From: Phytophthora sp. 'mugwort'
Taxonomy: Eukaryota; Oomycota; Peronosporomycetes; Peronosporales; Peronosporaceae
Direction of reading: 5' to 3'
DNA: 64,000 nt
NCBI GenBank assembly: GCA_033558025.1
Contig: JAUCEF010000005.1
Coordinates: 3,038,001-3,102,000 of the forward strand
Of the stretch, positions 21,406 through 32,534 are shown in pieces. Made by a program: the position numbers and the translations under genes. Below the pieces are notes generated by a model. That model was not told the origin of the DNA. It made no database searches and worked only from the letters and a program-made list of their open reading frames with translations. The first letter of the stretch is position 1; every line of letters begins with the position of its first letter.

Positions 21406-23199
21406 GCGTGTCCACTCCGTCACGGCAGCGTGTAGCTGCGTTGTACAGCGCCCACGACCGTGACAGTCCGTCGTCCATGGTGGCGTTATTTAACTTGCGC
21501 AGCGAGTCCATCGGGTTTACCGTAGCCGCATTCACCAGTAGCAACGAAAGCCACGTGTTGTCGCTTTTCTTCGTGGTCACAATGTGCTCCTTGGACAAGA
21601 TGTCGTTCTACTCCTGCTCCACGAACTCCGATGTGCGCGCCAACTTGTTGATTGGAGACAGGGGGATCATCTGGATACCGTGAATGGCATAATTCTCGTC
21701 CAAGAACCACGTGTTGTAGAAGACCTTGTTGTCGAAGAAGATACCCGTGACATGGCTACGAACGATCTCAGGCGGGTGCACGGTGTTGTCCGACTTGAGC
21801 AAGAAGTACGTACGGATGGTATGTGCATTCAGGCGCAGCATCAGGCTCCCAAGGTCCTCCGCCGACTTATGACCCGCCACTTTACCCCATAAAGTCATGC
21901 CATAGTAAAAGTTAATATCTTCAGATGTGCTTTCCTCGTCCTTTCCGTGGTCCAGCAGAGTAACACCACGCGAGTACGAGTGACCATGATACCAGGAGAA
22001 GTGACGAAAACGAGGAAAATAAGGATCTTTCAGGCTCGGGTTTGCGACGTCACGTAGCATCGTCCAGATAAGGCTCTCCAACTCCGGCATACGAGACCAG
22101 TTCGGATCCAAGTGCCTCAGAATCGCTGATGCCGTCACGAAGTAGCCGAAGTGGTAATGATGGTCGTTGTAGATTCCGCTGCCAAAGTCCATGTAGAGCC
22201 ATCCGTGCTAAAAAATCAAACCCGAGACAATTCCGCTATAAAGCGTTTCGTAGACAGGGGGGGGGGGGCGGCATTGTGTTGTTCAACATCGGCTCGATCA
22301 TCGCCTACAGCTTCTTCAAGCAGTACAAAAGCAATGTCGTGTCGGGCCCTACCACAGAGCTATCTGCCGCCATCAGACACAGCGATGCGTACTTCTGGTA
22401 ATATTTCCCGTTAAAGTACCAACTGCTCGCATTCATGGACCAGTTCGCGATGATGTCCTTCTGCAAGGTCTTTAGCATGTCGGTCTGGAGAACCACCCAA
22501 GGAGTTGGCTTTCGCGCGGGGTAGAAGTCCACCTCAAAGTCCGCCTCAGGCTCTAAAAAATGACCACAACGTCGCAACGTGGCCAACCCATTGCCCTCGT
22601 GTGGTAGAATGAAGAACGACAGCATCACGGCTGTTAGCTTTGGTGGGAGTTCCACTCATCGACTCCATTTGGTGCGGCAATGCGAGTGCAGTAACCCACC
22701 GACTCACACGTGCTGCCTTCGACATCCCAGCGCAGCGAGTAACCCGTGCCCGACTCCATCGTCATGGTTCCACCACGAACTACGCACCCCGCGTACTAAT
22801 CGTAAATTGTATCATCTGCTCCCTCCGGTAGTACTGCTAGTCGAATTGTACCAAAGTATCCCTTTCCGCCACCAACGAAGAGCCTGAAGCATTAGCAGAG
22901 AACGTCATCGTCTCCTCCACACGGAGCGACAGGCTCTTGTCGCTTGCGTACAGTACCCACGTTTGGCTGTTGTTCAGGTGGATAACGAACTTTCCCGGCG
23001 CCGAGTCGTCCACGTACGTGATGTTGTGTTCGGTATCGATGCGCGGCGGGAGTCCATCGTACTTGGCCGACACGAACGTCATGCCGCTTAAGAGTGCTGA
23101 ATCCATGCATCCACCACTGCTAGGGTCACAAGTACGGAGCTTGATGCCAATATCGCTCCATGAATACACTTCGGTTTCGTCTTGGTGAACTCTTCCGCA
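21405..23199 (-). pseudogene. GH81 endo-1,3-beta-glucanase pseudogene, 3' part only
   Basis: The minus strand encodes a close paralogue of the intact GH81 at 48771-51161. Homology starts at GAAGAGTTC (codons EEF, 23195-23187). It continues with LRTCDPSSGGCMDSALLSGM, FVIHLNNSQTWVLYASDKSL, DFEVDFYPARKPTPWVVL and FNGKYYQKYASLCLMAADSS. Then come GIYNDHHYHFGYFVTASAIL and KDEESTSEDINFYYGMTLWG, where the catalytic Asp and the E-x3-E pair are kept, and it ends with ALYNAATRCRDGVDT. Frameshifts occur at 22840, at about 22660 and at a G12 tract (22257-22268). A stop follows FVEQE at 21608. The last 15 or so residues are replaced by gypsy sequence at about 21405. The 5' third, including the signal peptide, is absent; a matching 5' fragment lies at 53485-54032. 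Confidence 0.93.
22257..22268 (+). repeat. G12 homopolymer
   Basis: Twelve G on the plus strand (proline codons on the minus strand) at a frameshift inside the GH81 pseudogene, where the intact paralogue has Ser-Pro-Pro. Confidence 0.9.
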
Positions 23200-23793
23200 T
23201 ATTATTAGTATTAATATCACTACAAGAATATATGGTACCGTATTCCTCATGTCAAAGGCGGTGACATGTCATAGACGGTGTGTCAGTTTTGAAGGCGTAA
23301 GAATGCACATTACTTTTTACAAGAATTCAGAGAAACTGCTAGGCTAGGACGATAAGATAGGAACCAACCGGATGGCGTTCCTGCAACATTAACATACCAG
23401 AGAAACTGGCTCTTAACGCAACATCATCCTAAAAGCAACCAATTCACCCATTCGTACTTAAACGGGTAGTTATGGTATAATATATCAGAATAGCGAGGAC
23501 GGATGTCATGACAAAAAATCGCTAAAGTTGGAGTTGTCGACAGGAAAACTATCACCTAGCTAGGCCCCAAAACCCTTTCCTGTCGATCTTAACCCTATAG
23601 GGACAAGCGATATGACACCATGCTTAGTCCTGGGTTTAAGACCGCGTGCTCCGCACACGGATCTTAAACCGTAGGCGTTGTGTCGGCTAGGTCCCCAAAC
23701 ACCATTTCACCCCCTCCTGGAGTTAATATTGCAGGACGCACTTTGGAGCCAACCACCTCTCGATTGCTGGACGCTCATTATCCACTACGCACC
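23200..23793. other. no gene; imperfect hairpin
   Basis: No coding sequence is recognised. Near 23632-23672 an imperfect inverted repeat (GGTTTAAGA ... TCTTAAACC, with CCGCGTG against CACACGG inside) could be the end of a transposable element, possibly of the pogo-like element that starts at 23794. The left edge coincides with the proposed inversion breakpoint. Confidence 0.4.
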
Positions 23794-24330
23794 ATGGGGC
23801 CGCGCACCGGACGCTCGCGGGTCAAAGGAGAGGGCAGAAAGCCTAACAAGTGGGTGCGAACGCCATACTCTTACCGGTTTAAGATGGCGGTGCTTGATCA
23901 CTACACGAAAACAGGCAACATACCCTCCATGGTCGCGCGGTTCTTCCGAGCTGTCGACGACTCGCCAAACTGCTCCATCAGAAAGCTGATCAATAAATGA
24001 AGCCTCACAACGTGATCGTACCCACGCTGCGCTAATTCATCCACGCTAGCAACCTTACAGCGCGTCCGCTCGCCTGGGCTCGGGCTGACGCTTCCCCATG
24101 AAGTTAAGCTGTCCATCGTGAACTGGATAAACGATTTTCGGCGGGAAGGCATACTCGTGTCATCTTCTATGCGTAAGATGCAAGCTTGCCAGCTAGCTAA
24201 AGAGAGAGGGCTTTCGCGCAGTGAGTTTGCAGCGTCGTGGCAGTGGCAGCGTGGCTTTACCGTAAAATAAAACGGTTCCAGTGCGACAAGGTTTAATTAG
24301 CGATGACACCTCTCCTGAAAGTCGAAAACT
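23794..24330 (+). pseudogene. pogo/CENP-B-type transposase fragment, DNA-binding part
   Basis: ATG 23794 opens GRKPNKWVRTPYSYRFKMAV and LDHYTKTGNIPSMVARFF, a helix-turn-helix start typical of an oomycete pogo/CENP-B transposase. After a stop at 23998 the second DNA-binding domain appears in other frames: LPHEVKLSIVNWINDFRREG, then QLAKERGLSRSEFAASWQWQ. The relic ends with RQGLISDDTSPESRKLF, the linker before the catalytic domain. No DDE region follows in this orientation. Confidence 0.7.
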
Positions 24331-24469
24331 ATTCTTAAGGTGAAGCAGTAATGATAGCCATCGAAGAGGGTTATATAATTTCTCATAAAATGAAAAAATG
24401 CACTACAACTAAAACGTTGCCGCTAATCGCTAGCGTCCTCGTGCTCATCAACAACTCCTTTTCGTGGAA

Positions 24470-25985
24470 GGCTCCTCAAATACGTTCTGAACCTGCCTTT
24501 CGCATCGCGTGGTCCTACTGGGTCAAGCCGGCCTTACGAAAGCCGTTGATAATAGTCTGCGGCTCCACCATCTTCCACGCCATACCCACAAGGTACGATA
24601 GCATTACACGTCGTTCTCCAGCGCTGGTAGGAAAAGGGTGATCCGCATGGTACTTGACATATAGATTCCTGCAACATGAGTGCATCGTAGTCAGCATTAG
24701 GTATAACTGGAGATATTAATATGGGTTACGTTACAGCAGCACGTACTGTATCTTGCTCGTGAATGAGCGCATCACGCTGACGTCCATAGGCTGACTCAAA
24801 CCAGTTATCTCTGGTGGAATGTACTGCACTTGAGTGCAGCACTTAGTTCAAGTCTTTCTCGAATGTTGGCCATCTTGTGGACCTTCAAGCTGTCCAGAAG
24901 AATCATGCGGCTTGACGTAACGCTGGGAGCCCATATCAGCGAGATACATAATAAATCAGTACACTTTCAGTCCACGAAATATAATTTTAGCAAAATGTGA
25001 TTTCTTAACTTTGATATCCATTCGCCTATTATGGAGTAGTCGCAAAATGCTTTCGGCTGTACCGTGCGCACATCTGATGGGTCGACGAAACTGGGAGATG
25101 ATATCTCCAATGAGACGGGGCATCCAGGGACCCCCATGTATACCACCAGTGGGGGAAGCTTCTCACCAGTCGCTGAAGCACACAGGAATATGCTACAGCG
25201 CCCACCATTCACACTTGTTCCTTGTATGATGTCACCACGGTACGCCACCGTGACTTAACCTGGACTGTCCATAAAGACGGCTCTCTGGTCCATGTTGAAC
25301 AGACAAGAATATTCTTCATGATACGATTCATGAAATGCTACCACTCCATCTTCTTCCATAGCGACGTTGACGGAATTAGCAAATGCGTCGGCAACTTCCT
25401 TCAAATATGACAATTTCAAATTAAATAGATAAGAACATATACCCATAAATAAATAAAATTATAGTTACCCGCATATCGCTGCGCACTTTCGATCCTTTAT
25501 GGCTGACACGACGAATAACCAGAGCGTTGCGTCTCACAAAACGAGATGTCCAGGACTTGAGGGCCGTGTAACTTCTCTCCTTAGCGAAATCACGAAATCA
25601 GGGTCGAATTTTGCGACCATTAGAATGATGCACTTGATCGTCACACAGCTTTCGATTCTTTCTCATTTCCTTCACTTAGTCTAACAAACTTGCATACAAA
25701 ATAAGTATAATAAAACGATCAGGTGAGATGAAACGGTACTCCTAATATATAAAGCATTTTGTCTTCGCACCGTTGCTCAAGCTCGGGAAACCTAATACTA
25801 CCTTTCCGATGCCCTTCTGTGTCTGCGTAGTAGAGGTTCTTGTTGGTGCGGCTTGACTCCAACTGCTGCTGCTGTTTGCCATCGATAAATCGAAGATCGA
25901 TGGACATCTAGCCTCTGGGCAACAGCGACGGCAGGCGCTTCCTCGGCTTGTTGTATACCCTGCCAGTAAGAGTCAGACACATAAA
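24470..25985 (-). pseudogene. pogo/CENP-B-type transposase pseudogene
   Basis: Read on the minus strand, an N-terminal helix-turn-helix appears at 25980-25800 (AVAVAQRLDVHRSSIYRWQT), then GHRKGSIRFPELEQR. The catalytic region begins at about 25300 with LFNMDQRAVFMDSPG, whose Asp is the first of the DDE triad. It continues with DIIQGTSVNGGRCSIFLCAS and ATGEKLPPLVVYMGVPG (about 25230-25100) and DSLKVHK near 24890. The end, VGMAWKMVEPQTIINGFRKA, lies at 24580-24520. Multiple stops and shifts break it. Terminal repeats were not located. Confidence 0.75.
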
Positions 25986-26249
25986 AATATCGTTAGGTCC
26001 TTCTGCTCCAAATATAATATTAGGAGACTGCAGTACCTGGAGCTTGATCTTGTTTCTGTTTTGGGGGCGCGGTCGCGCCATCTTTGGGTTGTGAGGTGGG
26101 AAACCAGTATATTTGTGAGGCGGAAAGCCACCACGTCCATAAAAATTAAACCTTTGCGAGGTTTTTCGAATGACTTGATTCCGGACAGCAAATGTGTCGC
26201 ACTGGGACCGTTTCTTACGGTATGTGACGCCATCTACTGTCATTTCGAG

Positions 26250-26990
26250 TCAAGACTCACCAGGGACAAGTCACACCTGACGTAGCCCTTGAGAAGGCGA
26301 AGGCGTTCGCAACAGAAGTGGCTGCCAAGGCTGCTATTGAAAGTATCTCTACAATCTACAATGCTGATCAAACTGCCGTCTTTGTCGAGCTGCTTCCGCG
26401 CAAGACTATCTCAAGGACCGGCTCCAAGACAGTGTGGGTCAAGTGTGGTCAGAAAGAAAAGGAGCACATGACAGCCAGGCTTTTAGGAGACAGTCACGGT
26501 AGCAAGTACCCTCTGTTTATCGTTATAAAATCGAGGCCATCAAAGGTGCGACGGTGCGCGCCGAAAACAAGTAGGTGCGGCATGGTTTTGGTCGGCGTGT
26601 CTGGACACAATTACACGGCCTTCAAACACAACACAACGTCCAGATTCACGACAACCAGAATGCATGGTGGACAGGAGATATGACGGTGGAGTTTCTACGG
26701 TACCATTTTGGTACTCGCACACCGCTCAGTGACCGGTGATGCTTCTGCTTGATGACTTCAGCAAGCACTAGGTCGACAACAGAAGCCTACGCGCAAGAAC
26801 TCAGCATTGTTTTAATGAAAGTCCTTCCTGGGCTCACCTGGATGCGTCAGCCAGCCGAGTGCCGTCTGGATAAAGCCTGTCAAGGATCGCATACGCCGTC
26901 ACTGGGTCCAATTCTTACAGCAGCAGTTGACAGCGTACCAAGGTGGCGAAGCGCTATGCGTTTTTAATAGACCTCGAAATCAGAAATGTA
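26250..26990 (+). pseudogene. pogo/CENP-B-type transposase fragment, catalytic part
   Basis: The plus strand encodes a linker, VKTHQGQVTPDVALEKAKAF, then the DDE domain: ISTIYNADQTAVFVELLP with the first Asp, KTVWVKCGQKEKEHMTARLL and GDSHGSKYPLFIVIKSRPSK. In a shifted frame, MTVEFLRYHFG and VMLLLDDFSKHWVDN hold the second Asp pair. The end (GRIKPVKDRIRRHWVQF) is reached only through further shifts. It overlaps in content with the copy at 23794-24330, so the two are separate insertions. Confidence 0.72.
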
Positions 26991-27239
26991 TCACCACACC
27001 GAGAGCATCCCAACCGAGGCAATCACTGGTGTGACACCTAAAGGTTCAGGTCTTCTGGCCGGGAGCTCACCAAGTGATCTAAGCGTGCACAGTTTGGCAG
27101 ATCTCTGTCTATGATTGATTGCTCGTATCGGACGTGCGATCTGACTCCGCACGGATCACACAAGTTTTGATTCAGTTTGGCCATCTCATTCTTTAAAATC
27201 CCGTCTTCTAAAGAAACCCCCTGGTTCGCTCCATCCGCG

Positions 27240-28550
27240 CCCCTTGCCGTACCCCATCTCCTGCCCGTTCAGCTTCTCGAGCACCGTTTACTCGCCCCGC
27301 TCGCACTGATGAATCTGCCGCGGCGAGGCGTAGTGCTCGACAGGGCGTCATTCAGCTACAGGAGCTGGAGGAGATGCGGGCAAGCAAACGTGCCCGCCAC
27401 CACCTCGACCTGCTACCCGACAGTGACAGTGATGAAGACGCTGACCACCCTATCCTGGACTTGTTCCACGAGATCGGCTCGGAGAGCGTGCTGAAGCTCT
27501 CCAACTTCACCCTGGCCGAAATCTCCAGGCTTTGGAGCCTCATCAGCGGTTATATGTCGACACGCTGGAATGCAGGCAAGGGCAACAAGCACCGCGAGTC
27601 CGGCATGAACATCCTGTTCATAAGTCTCTGCGTGCTCAAGAACGGTGGGCGCTGGGACTTGTTGGCGTCCACGTTCCATATCAAGGCACCCACCTTCGAT
27701 AAGAAGGTCGTTCACTTCTTGGGAATCCTTTCTCCTTACCTCTACCGGGTCTACGTGAACCACGCTGAACGTAACCGAACGATGCGCAGGGAGGTGCTTG
27801 CTGGGCATGCTTTTCAGCATTACCCTGCTGCCCGATATGCTGTTGATGTAACATTCCAGCAGGCCAACATGACTTATGGAAGTCAGCAAGTAGCATAAAT
27901 TCCATGGCTACAAAACGGAGGTCTCGGTGCTTCCAACTGGACTCGCAGTTAACTGCTCGCACTACTTCAAAAGCTCAGAGGCCGACATCACCATCTTCGG
28001 CAAGAACAGGAGTTTCATGTAGGCCACGAAGGCGGCCACGGACGACAACATGCAGGACGATGGTCCCCTGCGCGAGGAGTATCCAGAGTCCTGGCTCATA
28101 TTGGCCGACAAGGGTTACCAAGGCTTGGCTGCCGAGATGCGTGCCCTCACCCCCTAGTGACGTCGGCCATCCACACCGCTGACAGTCGAAGAGGGGGCAG
28201 TGAACCACGACATTTCATCGGACTGGGTCGTCGTGAAAAACGTTTTTGGTAGGTTATGCACGCTATGGGCCCTCTGTTCGGACAAGTACCGTTGGCAGGA
28301 GGTGCGGTATGAAACCTTCTTTAGAGCTTGTCTAGCACTTACTAACTTCCATGTACGGGATTATCCCCTACGAGCGGAGGATGGAGAGCACTACCAGGTC
28401 TACCTCAGGCGCCTTACCACGATTGGAACTGAGAGAAAAGCGAGGCGTCTTGAAGCTAACCGACGAGCAAGAAGACGACGGGAGCCGAGACTTGAAGTTG
28501 CTGCCGCTGGCAACGATAGCGACTCAGTCCAGATGAGCAACGAGTACTAA
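27240..28550 (+). pseudogene. PIF/Harbinger-type transposase pseudogene
   Basis: After an Arg-rich start (ARRSARQGVIQLQELEE), the frame from 27374 gives SGYMSTRWNAGKGNKHRESG and ILFISLCVLKNGGRWDLLAS, then YPAARYAVDVTFQQANMTYG with the first catalytic Asp (DDE_Tnp_4). A frameshift at about 27895 leads to KFHGYKTEVSVLPTGLAVNC and a stop at 28019. The next part holds ESWLILADKGYQGL with the second Asp, a stop at 28157, and the final segment 28200-28550: SDKYRWQEVRYETFFRACLA, LTNFHVRDYPLRAEDGEHY and an Arg-rich tail. Three breaks make it nonfunctional, but similarity is high throughout, so loss seems fairly recent. Confidence 0.82.
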
Positions 28551-29199
28551 GCTTTGGTAGATTCGTTTGAGTCAAATGCACACCCAACTCAATAAATCAG
28601 ATGTTGATCAACTAACTAAATGTCATTGCAACTGTATTAGCAGTGGTGTGGGAACGTAAATAATCTAGATCGCGTAGTGCACATCAGATACTCGATCATT
28701 TGCAGGTTGACTTCAGAAGGTGAGTCGCGTTTGAGCAAGTAGCGGCTACCATGCACGCGGTAGCAATCTTCTGATTTCGAGGACTAATGAAAGCGCCAAA
28801 CAGAGTTACGGTTACAGGCTGATTTAGTGATGCATGGAATGACATACCGTCCTCAACGATAAATTCAGGGTTTCACAAGTGCGGGCTCTCTATTATGGCG
28901 GCGACGCAACAGAGGTGGTCGAGCTTCCGGAGATACAGGAATCGATCAATACTGTAGTTGACGGGCTGGTTAACTTGGAGATAGCTAGCGATCTACAAAA
29001 AGACACAGACCACATAGTAGATAGCTTAGTGAACACGCTAGAATATGCTGAACGAAATGCATAATAAAAGCCTCACCGCAGTGCGGCCGCCTTCAACCCT
29101 ATATTCACGAGATCGGGCCGTCAACCCGACCATAGAACCTTCACCAAGTGACCACCCAGCGTTCTGGACGGAGGTAATCTCAGCATTGAAGATGTCGCA
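28551..29199. other. no gene recognised
   Basis: A small acidic frame at 28879-29064 (EIQESINTVVDGLVNLEIAS) is open but unassigned. It may be the remains of a leader or of the gene whose fragment follows at 29200. Confidence 0.35.
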
Positions 29200-29435
29200 T
29201 TGACACTTGTATTTGTGGGTTCAGTTGGTACGCGCATCGAGAACCCCGCCGCTAAGAAGGCTCGCTTGTCCTTTATCCTCCGCCACTACTGGGTCAGTCT
29301 GCTCGGTACGGCCGGCACCTGGTTCCTTTTCGGCATTGTCTACTACGCTCAGAACTTTCTCTCAGCTAGTATTCTATCGGTCATCGGTATCAAGAACTCG
29401 TCGCTACAGCAGGTCACCACGATGAAAGCCTTCGT
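29200..29435 (+). pseudogene. phosphate transporter (major facilitator) fragment
   Basis: The segment RHYWVSLLGTAGTWFLFGIV, then YYAQNFLSASILSVIGI and KNSSLQQVTT, matches the central helices of fungal/oomycete proton:phosphate symporters of the PHS family (conserved F-D-I-V-Y-Y-x-Q-N, here with Gly for Asp). Only about 75 codons remain. The frame then runs into a transposase fragment at about 29435, and no other part of the transporter is in the window. Confidence 0.75.
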
Positions 29436-30216
29436 TGTGCACACTGTGGGTCCACAACAATGGCAAAGAGTAAAGCCGGCCCACCGCGATGGTGATCGTT
29501 GACTCAAGTGGCATCAAGCGAGCCCCCTTTCTCGTCTTCAATCGTCCGCCGCCGCGAGTGTCTGCAACAGAGCTTTAAATCGTGCAGAGCAGCATGGATT
29601 CGGCCGTGATCTGTGGAAGAAAGTAAAAGCTATACAGGCATCTACCGATATGCCGATCTACTCCAACAGTCGCGGGTGGTGGAATGCTGGCCTTTCATTG
29701 GCGTTCTTGCGGTTCCACGTTGCAGCGCGACCAAACATTGATGAACCCGTCCTGCTCATCTGGGACGAGTTTAGCGGGCACTGGACGGCTGAAGTCGAGT
29801 CATGAGCTAAGGAGCTGAATATTCTGCTGCTAAAAGTCCCAGGTGGGTACACATCGGTGTGTCAGCCAGCCAATATCGCGTGGATGCGACCGCTGAAGCT
29901 ACATCTGCGCGCCCAGTGGCCCACAAACATTGAGCAGCAATTTCGACAGCAGCAAGACAATGGTGGTAAGTTTTTGCGGAGTCTCCCAACACGAGAAATC
30001 GTAGTAGGATGGCTGCATGCAAGCTGGAACGAACTGACAAGAAGTACGATTGTAGACGGATTCTGGAAGATTGGAGTGCCGTCAGACCAGCGAAAAGTGT
30101 GGTTTGATGATATTGTGGCATACAGCACGAAACTGCAGGAAGTGATTCGACTTCTGATGAACTGTAATGCTGCCGATGACGTTTTAAAGAATGCCGAAAG
30201 TGATAATAGTAAATAA
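29436..30216 (+). pseudogene. pogo/CENP-B-type transposase fragment, catalytic part
   Basis: The start is in a frame different from the transporter fragment: LWVHNNGKE and TAMVIVDSSGIKRAPFLVFN. It continues with GWWNAGLSLAFLRFHVAARP, EPVLLIWDEFSGHWTAEVES (second Asp), a stop at 29803, GGYTSVCQPANIAWMRPLKL and the C-terminal VVGWLHASWNELTRSTIVDG. The region from 29857 to 30216 is open. The N-terminal DNA-binding half is missing. Confidence 0.75.
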
Positions 30217-30249
30217 ATACAGAATGACCTGAATTGACAATTGAACGGA

Positions 30250-30400
30250 GGGGACATAAGTAGGTGCACCTACTTTTCTTGGAACTTTGGCACCAAGATT
30301 TCACCAGATAAACTTTCGGAGTAGCCGTGATGGGATTTGAACCCTTAGTCCGTCGCATCAACGACAGCCGCTTTCACCAACTGAACCAGCAGATGGCCGG
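30250..30400 (-). mobile_element. tRNA-like sequence, candidate SINE
   Basis: The minus strand carries an RNA polymerase III A box (30388-30378, TGGTTCAGTTG) and a B box (30343-30333, GGTTCAAATCC) 34 bp apart, both matching consensus. The cloverleaf is imperfect: the acceptor stem pairs only partly and the anticodon loop is six bases. This fits a tRNA-derived SINE head better than a working tRNA. The downstream body contains an 18-bp perfect palindrome (30258-30275). SINEs of this sort are established in Phytophthora genomes. It abuts the 3' end of the pogo fragment. Confidence 0.5.
30258..30275. repeat. 18-bp perfect palindrome
   Basis: AAGTAGGTGCACCTACTT, within the body of the candidate SINE. 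Confidence 0.9.
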
Positions 30401-30829
30401 ATTACTTTTACATATCATATATTATACTATTGCATAAATGCAACAGAGGCGACCGTAATCTACTTGTAGATGTTTTTTCCCATGTTGCGGGCATCCCTGG
30501 TGCTACAAGGGTGCCTTTCGATAAGATTTTTACGGTATACAGGTGTCACATGCCACTCCGACCCAATCTCAACCACGACTTTGCCTTGCGCGAGACGCGT
30601 CTTGACCTTGGCGTACGTAACCAGCGCCCCCTCAACAGCATATACGATATTAATCACTGCCTTCGCCTCGCAGCAAAATCCTTGACGCTTTCGATATTTT
30701 CCGTGACCAGTCAAAGCGTCAGCCTGACGAAGCCACCGAGCTGGGCTCATAATTCGTATCCATTCACGATCTCTGTCGTCAGCACGAAGGTGATGTAGGC
30801 GATCCGCTTTTTAGCATCAATGGACAGCG

Positions 30830-31110
30830 TCGTTCCAGACGAGGGCCCCACGCCACAGCTGCGCAAGGCGGCCGCCGAGCGGGGTGTGAGAGAGCATCCA
30901 GCCAATTGTCCTTTGTGTAGTCGATGACTTGATCGGCGCCGAGACTTCACACCTCGACGTTTCGAATACTTATGGTAACAATGACGCATGCCCAAATTAT
31001 TGTGCGGATGGTGGCAAACATTCCCATGGAGCTGCCGTCACCCAAAATGAATGAACACGGTCTCCCCGTTTTTTTTAACCTTGTCTAAAACGTTGAAAAA
31101 TGGCAGGATA
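30830..31110 (-). pseudogene. quinone oxidoreductase-like (MDR) fragment
   Basis: The minus strand reads VKKNGETVFIHFG, then a degraded SSMGMFAT-containing nucleotide-binding loop, SIRNVEV, LGADQVIDYTKDNWLDAL and, in another frame, SCGVGPSSGTTL. These correspond in order to the cofactor-binding Rossmann region of zinc-independent medium-chain dehydrogenases/quinone oxidoreductases. Stops and shifts occur every 20-40 codons. Nothing of the N-terminal catalytic domain was found. Confidence 0.6.
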
Positions 31111-31783
31111 CGGCCACTCATGTTAATCATCAAATAGCGACTGTACACAGCCCATACCTTCCGTCGATATGTATATTACACTCTGCATGCTTACCTTTTT
31201 GTTGTCTGGCCAAAGCTATTGAAGGTACATTCATTCTACACAATGATAAAAACCGTACAGTACGGTTTCACTGACGCCGCCGCGACAGTCTGTTCTATAG
31301 TCGAAGCCCTGCTTTCTTAAGCTCCGCTGCCCAATCAAATTAGCCGCTGCAAACAAGCCGCACAGGAGCTCGACGTCCTCCATGTTTCACAGCTCTGTTA
31401 GAAATGGGAGAGGAAATGTTGAGGGGCTCTCGTTTTGGAAAGTGACCAACCACTACAGGCTATTGGCTTTGAAATCCAAACCTTCAGCTTTAATTCGTTC
31501 TTCTAGCGGTGTTGACGGACCCGGAAGCAAAGCTTAAGAGAAACGTAGGCGCTTTCTTCACTCTCATTACCAGAGGTCCTTATCACTACGGATGGTCGTC
31601 ACACATGTCATATCGGTGCGATTACTCATACAACTCCTTCAAAAACATTACAATGTCCCCAATCCAACTGTTCTCATCGAATTGTCCACAAAAATAACAG
31701 TTACTTAAGTACAGATACCACTAAGCTTTTGAACAGTACCACTATTTTTGTTCAATAAGGTTAAGGATTGTACAAGTAATATG
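31111..31783. other. no gene; perfect 9-bp hairpin at 31250-31268
   Basis: No coding sequence is recognised. AAACCGTAC and GTACGGTTT flank a single A, forming a near-palindrome of 19 bp. Confidence 0.5.
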
Positions 31784-32480
31784 CTATCGCAGTTGGTGAG
31801 CTTCAACTAGAATCTCGCTCAAACAAACGCGCGTCCGTCGTTGAGGAGGATCTGGGTATTGCTCGCTAAACACTATACCGGAGTGTCGGAAGCAGTCTAC
31901 TATGGTCTTCTTCTCCACGCTAGCCAACGCCTCTCGCACCCACTGCGTAGCCTGCAACTGGTCAACGTAATATACCGGCTTTCCTTTTGGCGCCTTCTTG
32001 GGTCTTGTAGGCTTTGCACGAGAGAGACCAACGTTCTGCTGCTCCATCTCGACGAGGAACTCCTCCGCACTTCGAGTGCCAGGCAGCGCAGGTTTGGCGC
32101 GCGACATTTCTTTGCTTTTGATATATTGAGCTCGGCATGGGTTTCATCAGCCTTGCGCAGTATGTTAAGAATGGTTGATCTCGAGGGACAGCGCGCTAGA
32201 CTGGAGAGTGAAGGGGCTGGATGAGAGCGGCGGCGCTCGAGAATGATCATCCACTTCTGCTCGGGGGGACACTCGCCCACCCCAGGTTCGCTTACTTGCT
32301 GCTGGCATTGTGCTTGGTGCGTCGTTGGGTTGAGCGCGAGAATTTTTAATTTTGAACTGCCCGTGCGCGGTACCCTTCTAAAATAGATATGACCTCCTAT
32401 CATATCTAGAAGGCATTTGGTATTCGGGTGTTCAAAAAGCTTAGTGGTATCTTTATTTTTAGTTTTGTCCAAAAAATATC
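31784..32480 (-). pseudogene. internally deleted pogo/CENP-B-type transposase
   Basis: The minus strand begins near 32480 with a helix-turn-helix-like region (PEQKWMIILERRRSHPAP; ARCPSRSTILNILRKADE). Within about 100 codons it reaches what should be the far C-terminus: LQATQWVREALASVEKKTIV, then DCFRHSGIVF, ending at 31784. The whole DDE catalytic domain is missing, so this is an internal-deletion derivative that could only have moved with help from another copy. Confidence 0.6.
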
Positions 32481-32534
32481 TATTTTACAGTAAAAGCACA
32501 CCAGCTTTTTCTCCCTCAGCCCGAAGAAAACCCA

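Noticed and set aside
23794..26990. The pogo fragments at 23794-24330 and 26250-26990 as one element split by the minus-strand copy between them.
   Set aside because: Both contain the same linker region (RQGLISDDTSPES against HQGQVTPDVALE), so they overlap in content and must be separate copies.
30323..30400. A functional tRNA gene.
   Set aside because: The acceptor stem has two mismatches, the T stem one, and the anticodon loop six bases; only the polymerase III boxes are good.
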